The notes: a model not told the origin generated them from the sequence alone. A DNA stretch of 49,986 bases from Clostridia bacterium (GCA_017453255.1 JAFTKN010000029.1:1-49986), one strand, 5' to 3'. Shown: positions 19,562 through 28,261, numbered from the stretch's first letter. Numbers and translations are program-made.

Positions 19562-20796
19562 TAAAGCTTTTCTCCGTTTAAATATACTTCTGCATTTTCA
19601 ACGTAAAGTGTATCTTCTGCATTAAATGGGGCATTTAAAAGCTGTGGACAGTTTGGCTGAATGTCCATTTTTCCATAGTAATATGGGTGAGTGTCCTCTT
19701 TCTTATATTCAAAATGACAATTTTCTATTGTTACGCAATCGAGGTTATCACCCTCACCGATTATAATTGATGGATTTTCCTCTATAAATGAGCAGTTTTT
19801 GAGGGATATATTTTTAATTTTGCCGTTTGTATTTTTAGCACAAATAACAAAGCCCTCGCCCTTGCCCCACCACCAGCCAGCGTGGATATTGGTTTTTGAT
19901 TTTACATTTTCAATGTGAATATTTTCAACAAGTCCGTCATCTCCTGTAAAAATGGAAATTCCACGATTTGATGGTAAAATTTCAACATTTTTAATTGTTG
20001 CATTTCTTACCTTACTGTAAAGGTGGCCAAAGCGAATAGCAGCAGAGCGTGAGGACATAAGACAATTTGAAATTTCCATATTTTCACAAACGCCCTCTGT
20101 ATTTGTAATACAGGTAGCTGCAAAGCAATCATCACCACAAAGGAAGGTTGAATCACGAACTATAATATTACGTGATGCTGAAAAATGAACACCATCATTG
20201 TTTGCAATTCTGTTGTGATTATCAACATAGCATCTTTCAAAAACTATATTTTCACAGTTTGAAAAGGTAAAGGTCCAGCATGGTGAATTAAATATTTTAA
20301 GGTCGTGAATATGTATATTTTTACAGTTGTTAAAGAAAATTGGCTGTGTTGGTCTTTCAATTTTAACGTCAGGTCCAATAACAGTCTGCTCCTCATACTT
20401 TAAGGTTTGGTTTTCGTCCCTCATAAATTCAGGAGAGCCACAATTAAAGTTTGCCCAAGCGTCACCACTTAAAATGATTTTACCTCCACCACAAATTTCT
20501 ATATTATCGCAGTCAAGCGCGTAAATAAGGGAAATGGTCTTCTCCATTTCATTGTGATAAAACTCATTTACATAGTAGTGGTTAAGATTTCTTGAGCCAC
20601 AGATTTCTGTACCATGCTCAATTTCAACCTTAATATCACCCTTTAATCTGATAGTACCGCAAAGGAATGTGCCCTTACCACCAAAAAGAAGTGTGTCCCC
20701 CTTTTGACAAGTGTCAATAGCTTTTTGAATAGCCACTGTATCAAGAGTACAGCCATCACCATTTGCACCAAAATCTCTAACGTTAATAATACTCAT
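19561..20796 (-). CDS. GH28-like parallel beta-helix protein (polygalacturonase family)
   Basis: A 411-aa right-handed beta-helix protein. It opens INVRDFGANGDG, the standard start of the pectate-lyase-3/GH28 fold. Catalytic-type motifs resemble GH28: NNDG (Asp201), GDD (Asp222, Asp223) and FGH (His258); the RIK motif is not clear. No signal peptide is present, so it may act on imported oligogalacturonides or a related glycan inside the cell. AGGAG precedes the ATG at 20796. It is the promoter-proximal gene of the operon with pyrR. Confidence 0.85.
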   Translation of the reverse strand: MSIINVRDFGANGDGCTLDTVAIQKAIDTCQKGDTLLFGGKGTFLCGTIRLKGDIKVEIEHGTEICGSRNLNHYYVNEFYHNEMEKTISLIYALDCDNIEICGGGKIILSGDAWANFNCGSPEFMRDENQTLKYEEQTVIGPDVKIERPTQPIFFNNCKNIHIHDLKIFNSPCWTFTFSNCENIVFERCYVDNHNRIANNDGVHFSASRNIIVRDSTFLCGDDCFAATCITNTEGVCENMEISNCLMSSRSAAIRFGHLYSKVRNATIKNVEILPSNRGISIFTGDDGLVENIHIENVKSKTNIHAGWWWGKGEGFVICAKNTNGKIKNISLKNCSFIEENPSIIIGEGDNLDCVTIENCHFEYKKEDTHPYYYGKMDIQPNCPQLLNAPFNAEDTLYVENAEVYLNGEKL

Positions 20797-20830
20797 AAAA
20801 ATCTCCTAAAAAGCATAATAATCTATTTTA

Positions 20831-20859
20831 ATTCTAACATTAAATAATATAAAAGTCAA
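20831..20859 (-). promoter_or_regulatory. Promoter of the GH28-pyrR-UPF0597 operon
   Basis: TTGACT (20859-20854) and TAGAAT (20836-20831) are separated by 17 nt on the minus strand, with a TG one base before the -10. Confidence 0.75.
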
Positions 20860-20880
20860 CATTAAAAGAAAGCTAAATGA

Positions 20881-20910
20881 TTGACAATAATAGTATTACT
20901 GTGATAAAAT
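20881..20910 (+). promoter_or_regulatory. Promoter of the BspA-like lipoprotein
   Basis: TTGACA (20881-20886) and TAAAAT (20905-20910) have an 18-nt spacer. The expected start of transcription lies downstream of the ATG at 20912, supporting the later start at 20939. Confidence 0.75.
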
Positions 20911-20938
20911 TATGAAAAAGCAAGAGGGAAAAATAAAT

Positions 20939-21841
20939 ATGAAGAAATTATTAATATCAATTTTGATTATTTTATTGTCTATAGTTGTCTTTTTGGTATC
21001 GTGTAATAAGGATAATTACGAGGGTGAAGGTGCAAGTCAAGGACTTGAATTTACCCTAAGCGAGGATCAATCCTACTACATTTTAAGTGGTGTTGGCACA
21101 TGTACTGATTTAGACATAGTTATTCCTGAAAAATATAACGGAAAGCCTGTTAAAAGTATAGGCTATAGAGCATTTTATTCCTGTGATAGAATAAAAAGCT
21201 TAGAAATTCCAAGTGGTGTTGAGAGCATAGGAATGGGAGCCTTTGCTGAATGTATAAGCCTTACAAGCTTGACTGTTCCATCAAGCGTTACCGATATAGA
21301 CTATGAGGCTTTTCTTAATGATAACAGTCTTACACTTTATTGTGAATCGCAAAGCATTTTGGAAGGGTGGCTTGATCTTGACACCTCCAAAATAGAGGTA
21401 GTTTTAGACTACAAAAATAATGAAGTGGCAACAGACGGATATATTTACATTGTAGAAAACGGAATAAGATATGGATTGAAGGATGGAAATGCAATTTTAA
21501 AAAGTGAGCCTGTAAGCGATGAAACAGAAATAAATTTACCATCTACCATTACATATAAAGGTCAAGAATATATTCTCACAGCTATAGATGGAACGTTTAG
21601 ATGGTGTAAAAATCTTCAATTTATAAATATTCCATCAACTGTTACATGGATAGGTGGTTATGCGTTTGCATATTGCTCCGAATTAATAAGCATAAAAATT
21701 CCCGAAAGCGTTACTTATATAGGGGCATCAGCATTTTATAAATGCCCAAAGGTAACTATTAAATGTGAGGCAGAAAGCCAGCCTGAAGAGTGGGATATTC
21801 ACTGGAGAAGCGCAGGAATTGATATTGAATGGGGACAATAA
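20939..21841 (+). CDS. BspA-type leucine-rich repeat (LRR_5) lipoprotein
   Basis: A 300-aa surface lipoprotein. The signal MKKLLISILIILLS ends in the lipobox LVSC (Cys22). Two blocks of LRR_5 repeats follow, with units such as SIGYRAFYSCDRIKSLEIP and WIGGYAFAYCSELISIKIP, separated by a non-repeat segment. Each block ends in a (T)IxCExxS..W motif also found at the end of the large TIR-LRR protein. BspA-like proteins mediate adhesion or binding in gut and oral bacteria; the ligand here is unknown. The start at 20939 has GAGGG upstream. Confidence 0.9.
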   Translation: MKKLLISILIILLSIVVFLVSCNKDNYEGEGASQGLEFTLSEDQSYYILSGVGTCTDLDIVIPEKYNGKPVKSIGYRAFYSCDRIKSLEIPSGVESIGMGAFAECISLTSLTVPSSVTDIDYEAFLNDNSLTLYCESQSILEGWLDLDTSKIEVVLDYKNNEVATDGYIYIVENGIRYGLKDGNAILKSEPVSDETEINLPSTITYKGQEYILTAIDGTFRWCKNLQFINIPSTVTWIGGYAFAYCSELISIKIPESVTYIGASAFYKCPKVTIKCEAESQPEEWDIHWRSAGIDIEWGQ

Positions 21842-21846
21842 TAAAT

Positions 21847-21879
21847 AAAAAACCGACAGAAATCCTCTGTCGGTTTTTT
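21847..21879 (+). terminator. Terminator of the BspA-like lipoprotein
   Basis: The stem AAAACCGACAGA/TCTGTCGGTTTT with an AATCC loop and long A and T flanks starts 6 bp after the stop. Confidence 0.93.
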
Positions 21880-21892
21880 AGATAGTTACTTT

Positions 21893-22176
21893 TTGATAGA
21901 TCTCTCCACTCACAGTATTCGATCGAGATGACAGAATAGGGGTGGGACTTGCACATGCTCGGTCGAGATGACAGAATGGTGAAAAGTAAGCACCTAACAA
22001 TGTCATTCCGAACATAGTTGAAAAATTGCCACCAACATTGTCATTTCGAGCGAAGTCGAGAAATCTATTTTCTGATAAGTAAATTTCTAATAGATCTCTC
22101 CACTCACAGTGTTCGGTCGAGATGACAGAATAGGGGTGGGACTCGCACATGCTCGGTCGAGATGATAAAATGGTGG
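21893..22176. repeat. Dispersed TGTCATTTCGAG-type repeat array at a convergent junction
   Basis: This array contains five or more units in both orientations, including AGATCTCTCCACTCACAG, CGGTCGAGATGACAG and GTCATTTCGAGCGAAGTC. Units are about 40 nt apart, and two copies of the TAGATCTCTCCACTCAC motif are about 190 bp apart. It lies between the terminator of the lipoprotein and the 3' end of the GIY-YIG gene, which it nearly abuts. Confidence 0.9.
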
Positions 22177-22193
22177 AATACACACATTGTCAA

Positions 22194-22469
22194 CTATATT
22201 TCTAATTCAAGCCAATTTGGATTTGAGCTTTCGACTAAATTGTTTTTCTTAGCTCTTGACCATCTTTTCAACTGCTTTTCTCTGCTAATTGCACTCTTTA
22301 TATCTGTTGTGGATTCAAAATACACAAGCTTATTAACATTGTATTTTTTTGTAAAACCATCAATAAGTTTATTCTTGTGTTCATAAACTCGTCTTTCAAG
22401 GTCGTTTGTAACACCGATATAAATTACATCGTTTGACCAGTTAGTTAGTATGTAAACAAAATAATTCAT
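22194..22469 (-). CDS. GIY-YIG domain nuclease
   Basis: A 91-aa single-domain GIY-YIG protein (UPF0213/UvrC N-terminal-like). The GIY strand reads YFVYIL and the YIG strand VIYIGVTNDLERRVYEHK, with the catalytic Arg in ERR. The metal-binding Glu is in ISREKQLKRW. Close relatives are short, widespread and often laterally transferred; their role is not established. Its ATG overlaps the mnmG stop in a TAATG junction, so it is translated with mnmG. Its 3' end lies 18 bp from a dispersed repeat array. Confidence 0.93.
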   Translation of the reverse strand: MNYFVYILTNWSNDVIYIGVTNDLERRVYEHKNKLIDGFTKKYNVNKLVYFESTTDIKSAISREKQLKRWSRAKKNNLVESSNPNWLELEI

Positions 22470-24346
22470 TATTTACTACCAAGATAAATCAATAAAACGG
22501 AAATGTCTGCTGGGGAAACTCCCGATATTCTTGAGGCTTGTCCTAAGGTTAAGGGCTTAACCTTATTTAGCTTTTGAGATGCCTCAATTCTAAGGCCCTT
22601 GATTTGACTGTAGTCAAGGTTAGGGTCAAGGGGCTTTTGTTCCATTTTAAGCTGTCTTGAAACCTCGTTTAGCTGTTTCTTAACGTAGCCCTCATATTTA
22701 ATGTTATTTTCTGTGGTAAAAAGCACGTCCTTTGGTAAATTGGGGCTTGACGTGTCGTATTTTTTAAGCATACTCAATGTTAATTGAGGTCTTTTAAGTA
22801 GCTCGCTTAGGTGGGTTGAAACGGAAATAGGTGATGTTTCATTTTCCAAAAGAAGCTGATTCAATTCATCGCTTGGGTGAATTACAACGTGGCTAAGACG
22901 ATTCGTTTCGTCTTCAATTTGCTTCTTCCTTTTTTCAAAGTGTGCCCATTGCTCGTCTTTAACTAAGCCTACCTCTCTACCGATAGGTGTAAGACGTAAA
23001 TCTGCATTATCCTGTCTTAAAAGCAAGCGATATTCGCTTCGTGAGGTCATCATACGATAAGGCTCATTAGTTCCCTTTGTTACAAGGTCGTCAATAAGCG
23101 TGCCTATATATGAGGAGGAGCGTGGTAAAATCATACACTCCCTGCCCTGAATTTTCAAGGAAGCATTAATTCCAGCGACAAGACCCTGTGCTCCTGCCTC
23201 CTCGTAGCCTGATGTTCCATTAAACTGTCCTGCTCCGTAAAGACCAGATATTTTTTTGTATTCAAGAGTAGGTAAAAGCTCCTGTGGGTCGGTGCAATCG
23301 TATTCTATTGCATATGCGTATCTCATAACAGTTGCATTTTCAAAGCCCTTTAAGGAATGAAGCATTTCTAACTGAACATCTGTAGGCATAGAGGTTGAAA
23401 AGCCCTGCAAATATATTTCCTTAGTGTCAATTCCCATAGGCTCAACAAAAAGCTGATGCCTTTCCTTGTCGGCAAATCTTACAATTTTATCCTCAATAGA
23501 AGGGCAATATCTTGGACCTGTGCCGTGAATATTGCCTGAATACATAGCGCTCTTTTTTAGATTGTCCTTAATAATTTGGTGAGTTTTTTCGTTGGTATAA
23601 GCTATATAACAGGGAATTTGCTCCCTTATAGGATATCCTTCCATATCTGTTTTCCAAGAAAATGGAAATGCCTCGTTTTCCCCCTCTTGAATTTCAAGCT
23701 GAGAAAAGTCGATTGAATCCTTATGTATTCTTGCAGGAGTACCTGTTTTAAACCTCATCATTTTAATGCCCTCTTTTTCAAGGGATTCAGTTAAAAATGA
23801 TGCGTGCATAAGGGAGTCTGGACCACTATGATAGCAAATATTACCTGTATGCACGGTGGCATTAAGATAAGTTCCTGTGCATAGAATAACTGCCTTGCAG
23901 AAAAACTCCTCGCCTAAGCGTGTTTCAACGGATTTTACTCGTTTAATTCCATTTTCCAAAGCAGTATTTACCTTACAAACCTCGCCCTGCATAAGACGTA
24001 AATTTGGGGTGGATTCCAAAACGGACTTCATTATGCTCCTGTACTTAAGCCTATCAGCCTGTATTCTCTTTGAATAAACGGCTGCACCCTTGCCTAAATT
24101 AAGAGTTCTTGTCTGGAGAGTTACCATATCGGCACAAATTCCCATTTGACCACCTAAAGCGTCAATTTCATAAACTAAATGACCCTTAGCAGTTCCACCA
24201 ATAGATGGATTACAGGGCAAATTAGCCACTGCATCAAGCGACATAGTAAAAAGAATAGTATCAAGTCCCATTCTTGCACAAGCAAGCGACGCCTCAATTC
24301 CAGCATGCCCTGCACCAACAACTATAACATCACAACTGTTTGACAT
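22469..24346 (-). CDS. mnmG: tRNA uridine-5-carboxymethylaminomethyl modification enzyme MnmG
   Basis: A 625-aa FAD enzyme that, with MnmE, modifies the wobble uridine of certain tRNAs. The FAD-binding VIVVGAGHAGIEAS is at residues 7-20, and NPSIGGTAKGHLVYEIDALGG and CTGTYLNA follow. The C-terminal MnmE- and tRNA-binding part ends with LSRISGVSP-type residues (ASRISGVSPADISVLLIYL). The ATG at 24346 has AAGGAG; an apparent upstream extension of 19 codons is translated hairpin repeat. In most Firmicutes mnmG sits with mnmE and rsmG; here rlmH is upstream instead. Confidence 0.97.
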   Translation of the reverse strand: MSNSCDVIVVGAGHAGIEASLACARMGLDTILFTMSLDAVANLPCNPSIGGTAKGHLVYEIDALGGQMGICADMVTLQTRTLNLGKGAAVYSKRIQADRLKYRSIMKSVLESTPNLRLMQGEVCKVNTALENGIKRVKSVETRLGEEFFCKAVILCTGTYLNATVHTGNICYHSGPDSLMHASFLTESLEKEGIKMMRFKTGTPARIHKDSIDFSQLEIQEGENEAFPFSWKTDMEGYPIREQIPCYIAYTNEKTHQIIKDNLKKSAMYSGNIHGTGPRYCPSIEDKIVRFADKERHQLFVEPMGIDTKEIYLQGFSTSMPTDVQLEMLHSLKGFENATVMRYAYAIEYDCTDPQELLPTLEYKKISGLYGAGQFNGTSGYEEAGAQGLVAGINASLKIQGRECMILPRSSSYIGTLIDDLVTKGTNEPYRMMTSRSEYRLLLRQDNADLRLTPIGREVGLVKDEQWAHFEKRKKQIEDETNRLSHVVIHPSDELNQLLLENETSPISVSTHLSELLKRPQLTLSMLKKYDTSSPNLPKDVLFTTENNIKYEGYVKKQLNEVSRQLKMEQKPLDPNLDYSQIKGLRIEASQKLNKVKPLTLGQASRISGVSPADISVLLIYLGSK

Positions 24347-24367
24347 GGCTTTCTCCTTTCCTAATCT

Positions 24368-24470
24368 AAAAGCATAGCTTTTAATATCACTGTGCGTAAG
24401 CACAATATCACTTCCCGCAAGGGAAATATCACTTTTGCGTTAGCAAAAATATCACTGTGCCTATAGCACA
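24368..24470. repeat. ATATCAC-spaced hairpin train
   Basis: Five hairpins follow one another: AAAAGC/GCTTTT 24368-24382, TGTGC/GCACA 24391-24404, TTCCC/GGGAA 24412-24425, TTTTGC/GCAAAA 24433-24448 and TGTGC/GCACA 24456-24470. An exact ATATCAC 7-mer separates each pair (24384-24390, 24405-24411, 24426-24432, 24449-24455). The period is 21-23 nt. Stem sequences all differ while the spacer is constant. It fills most of the mnmG-rlmH gap and has the design of the window-end repeats. Confidence 0.93.
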
Positions 24471-24480
24471 AGTTGACTAC

Positions 24481-24528
24481 TCATTCACCCCACTTGCGTG
24501 GTGTCCCCCTTCCCTCACAAGGGAAGGC
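24481..24528. repeat. GC-richer palindromic module (CCTTCCCT/AGGGAAGG)
   Basis: A CACCCCACTTGCGTGGTGT hairpin is followed by CCTTCCC/GGGAAGG. The same two-hairpin module, in related forms, is nested in the repeat arrays at about 33047-33100 and 45410-45445, and partly at 2998-3019. It is the last 50 bp before the rlmH stop and may end its transcript, though no U-run is present. Confidence 0.7.
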
Positions 24529-25011
24529 TTATTTATGGTACTTTGTACCGTTCAAAATTGATAATGAACGATAGGTTGTTTCGTATAAAATAACACGTAA
24601 AAGCTGGTGTGGAAATGTAAGCTTTGATACAGATAGCTTATAGTCTGCCCTTTGCTTAACTGTGTCACTAAGACCAAAGGAGGAGCCTACAATGAATGCT
24701 ATTTCACTGTAACCGCTTAGGGTAATTTGGGATAGCTTGTCGCTTAATTCCTCGCTACTAAGCTGCTTACCCTCAACGCACATAGCTATTACGTAGGTTT
24801 TATTACTGATTTTTTCAAAAATTGATTTAGCCTCCTTTTCCAAAGCTAAATCAATTTGAGATTTTGTAGGATTATCGCTTAGCCTTTCCTCCTTAAGCTC
24901 GATTTCCTCAACCTTAGCCCAAGCGCCAAGCCTTTTTTTGTATTCGTCACAGGCATCTTTTAGATATTTTTCCTTCAAATTGCCTGTAGCAATAATTTTA
25001 ATGTTAAGCAT
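24529..25011 (-). CDS. rlmH: 23S rRNA pseudouridine-1915 N3-methyltransferase RlmH
   Basis: A 160-aa SPOUT methyltransferase that acts on helix 69 of 23S rRNA in assembled ribosomes. The knot region FIVGSSFGLSD, then LSVSKLTFPHQLLRVILYE and the C-terminal TYRSLSILNGTKYHK, are hallmarks of the family. The ATG at 25011 has GAGGA upstream; an in-frame TTG five codons earlier is within that site. It overlaps the end of the preceding gene by 8 bp. Confidence 0.96.
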   Translation of the reverse strand: MLNIKIIATGNLKEKYLKDACDEYKKRLGAWAKVEEIELKEERLSDNPTKSQIDLALEKEAKSIFEKISNKTYVIAMCVEGKQLSSEELSDKLSQITLSGYSEIAFIVGSSFGLSDTVKQRADYKLSVSKLTFPHQLLRVILYETTYRSLSILNGTKYHK

Positions 25012-26260
25012 TTTCTTTGTCCTCAAGTAGCCTTTGAGCTGAGCTTAAAATAGCGATTTTACCACTTTCATAGGTAATTGAGCCTTGGAAAAATGCTGTG
25101 TATGGTGGTCTTACTGGACCATCGGCAGAAAGCTCAATTGATGAGCCTTGAGTAAATGTACCTGCTGCCATAATAACCTCATCCTGATATCCAGGCATAG
25201 CCCAAGGCATAGGGGTAACGTAGGAGTCAACAGGACTTGCCCCCTGTATTCCCTGACAGAATTTTATAAGTCCGTCAGCATAACCAAACTTGATTGTTTG
25301 GATAATATCAGAGCGAAACTCATCATATCGTGGGAATACGTCGAAGCCCAATTTTTCGTACACGTATGCGGCAAAATGTGCAGTTTTCTTAGCCTGCATA
25401 ACTATGTGAGGAGCTAAGAAAAAGCCCTTGAATAGATTTCTGTTTTGACCGAGTGATGCACCAACCTCGCTACCTGTACCAACTGAGGTAAGACGATAGG
25501 AGCAAAGCTCTACTGCTCTTTTTGTTCCTGCAAGATAGCCACCACTTTCGGCAATAGCACCACCTGGGTTTTTTATAAGTGAGCCAATTATAAGGTCAGC
25601 ACCCACGTGACAAGGCTCATATTCCTCACAAAACTCGCCATAGCAGTTGTCAACCACCACATAGGCCTTACTTCTCTTGTGAACAAAATCGCAAATTTTT
25701 CCGATTTGCTCAATGGTTAGGGTTGGACGATTTAGGTAGCCCTTTGAGCGCTGGATAAATACGACCTTAACCCTGTCGCCATATTGATTCAGCTTATTTT
25801 CAATTCCTAAAAAGTCGATTTCGTCATTTACAAAATCAACCTGATCATAGTCAATTCCAAAATCCTTAAGTGAGCCATCACCATTAGCACCCTTTAAGCC
25901 GATAACCTCGCAAAGAGTATCGTAGGGCTGATTAGTAACGGAGAGCATAACGTCATTTGGTCTTAAAAGACCGAAAAGACCTATTGAAAGGGCTGTTGTT
26001 CCGTTTGGTATCGTGTGCCTTACAATAGCGCTTTCAGCGCCAAAAACATCGGCATAAACCTTATCAAGCGTATCTCTACCGATATCGTCATAGCCGTAGC
26101 CTGTTGTGCCACCAAACATAGAGTCACTAACCCTATTTTCCTTAAAGAAATGGAGTATTCTCTTTGTATTTTCAAAGGAAATTGCCTCGAGCCTTTCAAA
26201 CATAGGCTTGAGTGCAATTTCTGCCTCATTTGCAATACTTAGAAGCTTATTATCAAACAT
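25004..26260 (-). CDS. Methionine gamma-lyase family protein (aluminum resistance family, YnbB-like)
   Basis: A 418-aa PLP-dependent fold-type I protein of the PF06838 family, named for aluminium resistance and related to cystathionine/methionine lyases. The probable PLP lysine is K230 in GSLIKNPGGA, with Asp204 in VVVDNCYGEF. The substrate is not known for the family. It sits between typA (11 bp upstream) and rlmH (8-bp overlap). Confidence 0.9.
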   Translation of the reverse strand: MFDNKLLSIANEAEIALKPMFERLEAISFENTKRILHFFKENRVSDSMFGGTTGYGYDDIGRDTLDKVYADVFGAESAIVRHTIPNGTTALSIGLFGLLRPNDVMLSVTNQPYDTLCEVIGLKGANGDGSLKDFGIDYDQVDFVNDEIDFLGIENKLNQYGDRVKVVFIQRSKGYLNRPTLTIEQIGKICDFVHKRSKAYVVVDNCYGEFCEEYEPCHVGADLIIGSLIKNPGGAIAESGGYLAGTKRAVELCSYRLTSVGTGSEVGASLGQNRNLFKGFFLAPHIVMQAKKTAHFAAYVYEKLGFDVFPRYDEFRSDIIQTIKFGYADGLIKFCQGIQGASPVDSYVTPMPWAMPGYQDEVIMAAGTFTQGSSIELSADGPVRPPYTAFFQGSITYESGKIAILSSAQRLLEDKENA

Positions 26261-26271
26261 TTCAAAATTCC

Positions 26272-28092
26272 TTATTTTAATTTTGCTTGAGCCTTTAGTC
26301 TTAGCTGTGTATTGAGTATTTTCTTTCTTAGTCTGATAGACTTAGGTGTAACCTCGATTAGCTCGTCCTCGCCAATATACTCAATAGCCTGCTCAAGGGA
26401 CATAATTCTTGGTGGGGTAAGAATTAAAGCCTCGTCTGCACCCTTTGAACGAATAGCAGTCAAATGCTTTTTCTTACATACGTTTACTACAATATCCTCC
26501 ATTTTTGGACATTGACCAACTATCATACCCTCATAAACAGGGGTTTGAACACCGATAAACATAGCACCTCTGTCCTGCGTATTAAATAGACCATAAGAGG
26601 TAGCCTCTCCGTCCTCTGATGCAATAAGTGAGCCTGTAAATCTTGTAACAACCTCACCCTTAAATGGCTGATAGCCGTCAAAGAGTGTATTTAAAATACC
26701 CTCACCCTTAGTGTCAGTCATAAATTCACTTCTATAACCGAACAAGCATCTTGAAGGAATTAAATATTCAAGTCTTGAACGAGTACCAACAGTACCCATT
26801 TCAAGTAGCTCACCTTTTCTTGCACTAAGCTTTTGAATAACTGCACCAGCGCAGTCACCTGGTACGTCAATGGAAACACGCTCCATAGGCTCATGTAATG
26901 TGCCGTCAATTGTCTTATAAAGCACACGTGGAGTTGAACAGCAAAGCTCATAGCCCTCACGACGCATTGTTTCAATAAGAATTGAAAGGTGCATTTCACC
27001 TCTACCAGCAACCTTAAAGGAGTCGGTCGTATCACCATCAGTTACACGAAGAGAAACGTCCTTAAGTGTTTCCTTGTAAAGTCTATCTCTGATTTGACGA
27101 GAGGTAACGAATTTACCCTCCCTGCCTGCAAATGGGCTATCGTTTACGGAAAATGTCATTTCCATAGTAGGCTCGGAAACCTTAACAAACTCAAGTGGCT
27201 CAACACAGGAAGGAACACAAAGGGTGTCACCTATTGAAAGCTGTTCAACACCTGAAAAGCAAACAATATCACCAACTGTAGCTGTGTCACAGGCAGACCT
27301 TGAAAGTCCCTCAAACTGATAGATTGAAACTATCTTAGCACGTCTTGGTGCATCCTCAGAGTGATAGTTACAAACGCAAACCTCTTGATTTACGCTAAGT
27401 GTACCACGCTCAATTCTACCAATACCGATTTTACCAACATAATCGCTATAGTCGATTGAGGAAACGAGAAGCTGAAGTGGCTCCTCCTCCTCTCCCTCTG
27501 GAGCTGGAATATAGTCAATTATTGTATCAAGCAAGGGAATAAGGTCAGTACCCTCTACATCTGGGGAGAATGATGCAGTACCTGCTCTACCTGAGCAGAA
27601 AAGCATAGGTGAGTCAAGCTGTTCATCTGTTGCGTTTAAGTCAATAAGAAGCTCCAAAACCTCGTCAATAACCTCGTGAACACGAGCATCTGGACGGTCA
27701 ATCTTATTAACAACAACTATAATTCTATGGTTAAGCTCCATAGCCTTTCTTAAAACAAAGCGAGTTTGAGGCATTGGTCCTTCTGCTGCATCAACGAGCA
27801 AAATAACGCCATTAACCATTTTAAGAATTCTTTCAACCTCGCCACCAAAGTCAGCGTGGCCAGGGGTGTCAATAACATTTATCTTTTTGTCGCCATACTT
27901 AATTGCGGTATTTTTTGCAAGGATAGTAATTCCTCTCTCCTTTTCCAAAGCGCCAGAGTCCATAACTCTATCAGTAGTTGACTGATTTTCGTGATAAGCA
28001 CCGCCCTGCTCCAAAAGACCATCAACAAGAGTTGTCTTACCATGGTCAACGTGAGCAATAATAGCAACATTTCTTAAATCTTCTCTAATCAT
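26272..28092 (-). CDS. typA: Translational GTPase TypA/BipA
   Basis: A 606-aa ribosome-associated GTPase, important for ribosome assembly and stress. G motifs: AHVDHGKT (13-20), DTPGHADFGGEVER, NKIDRPDAR and CSGRAGTAS. The C-terminal BipA-specific domain is present (GYRSEFMTDTKGEGILN, then the RSKGADEA region). ATG at 28092 has GGTGA nearby; a GTG three codons earlier is less likely. It heads the typA / PLP enzyme / rlmH / mnmG / GIY-YIG cluster. Confidence 0.97.
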   Translation of the reverse strand: MIREDLRNVAIIAHVDHGKTTLVDGLLEQGGAYHENQSTTDRVMDSGALEKERGITILAKNTAIKYGDKKINVIDTPGHADFGGEVERILKMVNGVILLVDAAEGPMPQTRFVLRKAMELNHRIIVVVNKIDRPDARVHEVIDEVLELLIDLNATDEQLDSPMLFCSGRAGTASFSPDVEGTDLIPLLDTIIDYIPAPEGEEEEPLQLLVSSIDYSDYVGKIGIGRIERGTLSVNQEVCVCNYHSEDAPRRAKIVSIYQFEGLSRSACDTATVGDIVCFSGVEQLSIGDTLCVPSCVEPLEFVKVSEPTMEMTFSVNDSPFAGREGKFVTSRQIRDRLYKETLKDVSLRVTDGDTTDSFKVAGRGEMHLSILIETMRREGYELCCSTPRVLYKTIDGTLHEPMERVSIDVPGDCAGAVIQKLSARKGELLEMGTVGTRSRLEYLIPSRCLFGYRSEFMTDTKGEGILNTLFDGYQPFKGEVVTRFTGSLIASEDGEATSYGLFNTQDRGAMFIGVQTPVYEGMIVGQCPKMEDIVVNVCKKKHLTAIRSKGADEALILTPPRIMSLEQAIEYIGEDELIEVTPKSIRLRKKILNTQLRLKAQAKLK

Positions 28093-28132
28093 TTTTCTCA
28101 CCCTTATATAATTAATAAAATAAGCGTGAAAT

Positions 28133-28143
28133 ATTATAGCACA
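28133..28143 (-). promoter_or_regulatory. Extended -10 promoter of typA
   Basis: TGTGCTATAAT on the minus strand gives a perfect TATAAT with an upstream TG. No convincing -35 is seen at 17 nt. Other promoters in this window also carry GTGC before the -10 (42904-42932 and 48945-48973). Confidence 0.6.
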
Positions 28144-28231
28144 TAAGTTATAAAATTAAAAGACTTTTTTTATAATTTTCACAAAAATATCAAATTTATT
28201 AAAAAAAGTGCGACCACGTGTACGTAAATTA

Positions 28232-28261
28232 TTGACTTTTGAGCTTCGTGAATGGTAAAAT
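28232..28261 (+). promoter_or_regulatory. Promoter of the polysaccharide deacetylase gene
   Basis: TTGACT (28232-28237) and TAAAAT (28256-28261) with an 18-nt spacer. It is divergent from the typA promoter about 90 bp away. Confidence 0.7.

Noticed and set aside
24347..24403. N-terminal extension of mnmG by 19 codons
   Set aside because: It encodes part of the hairpin train; the FAD motif starts right after the internal ATG with AAGGAG.
28207..28230. GCGACCACGTG-like palindrome between typA and the deacetylase
   Set aside because: The stem is broken and lies in a divergent promoter region, so it does not fit a terminator; probably a decayed relative of the stems at 29341 and 35297.
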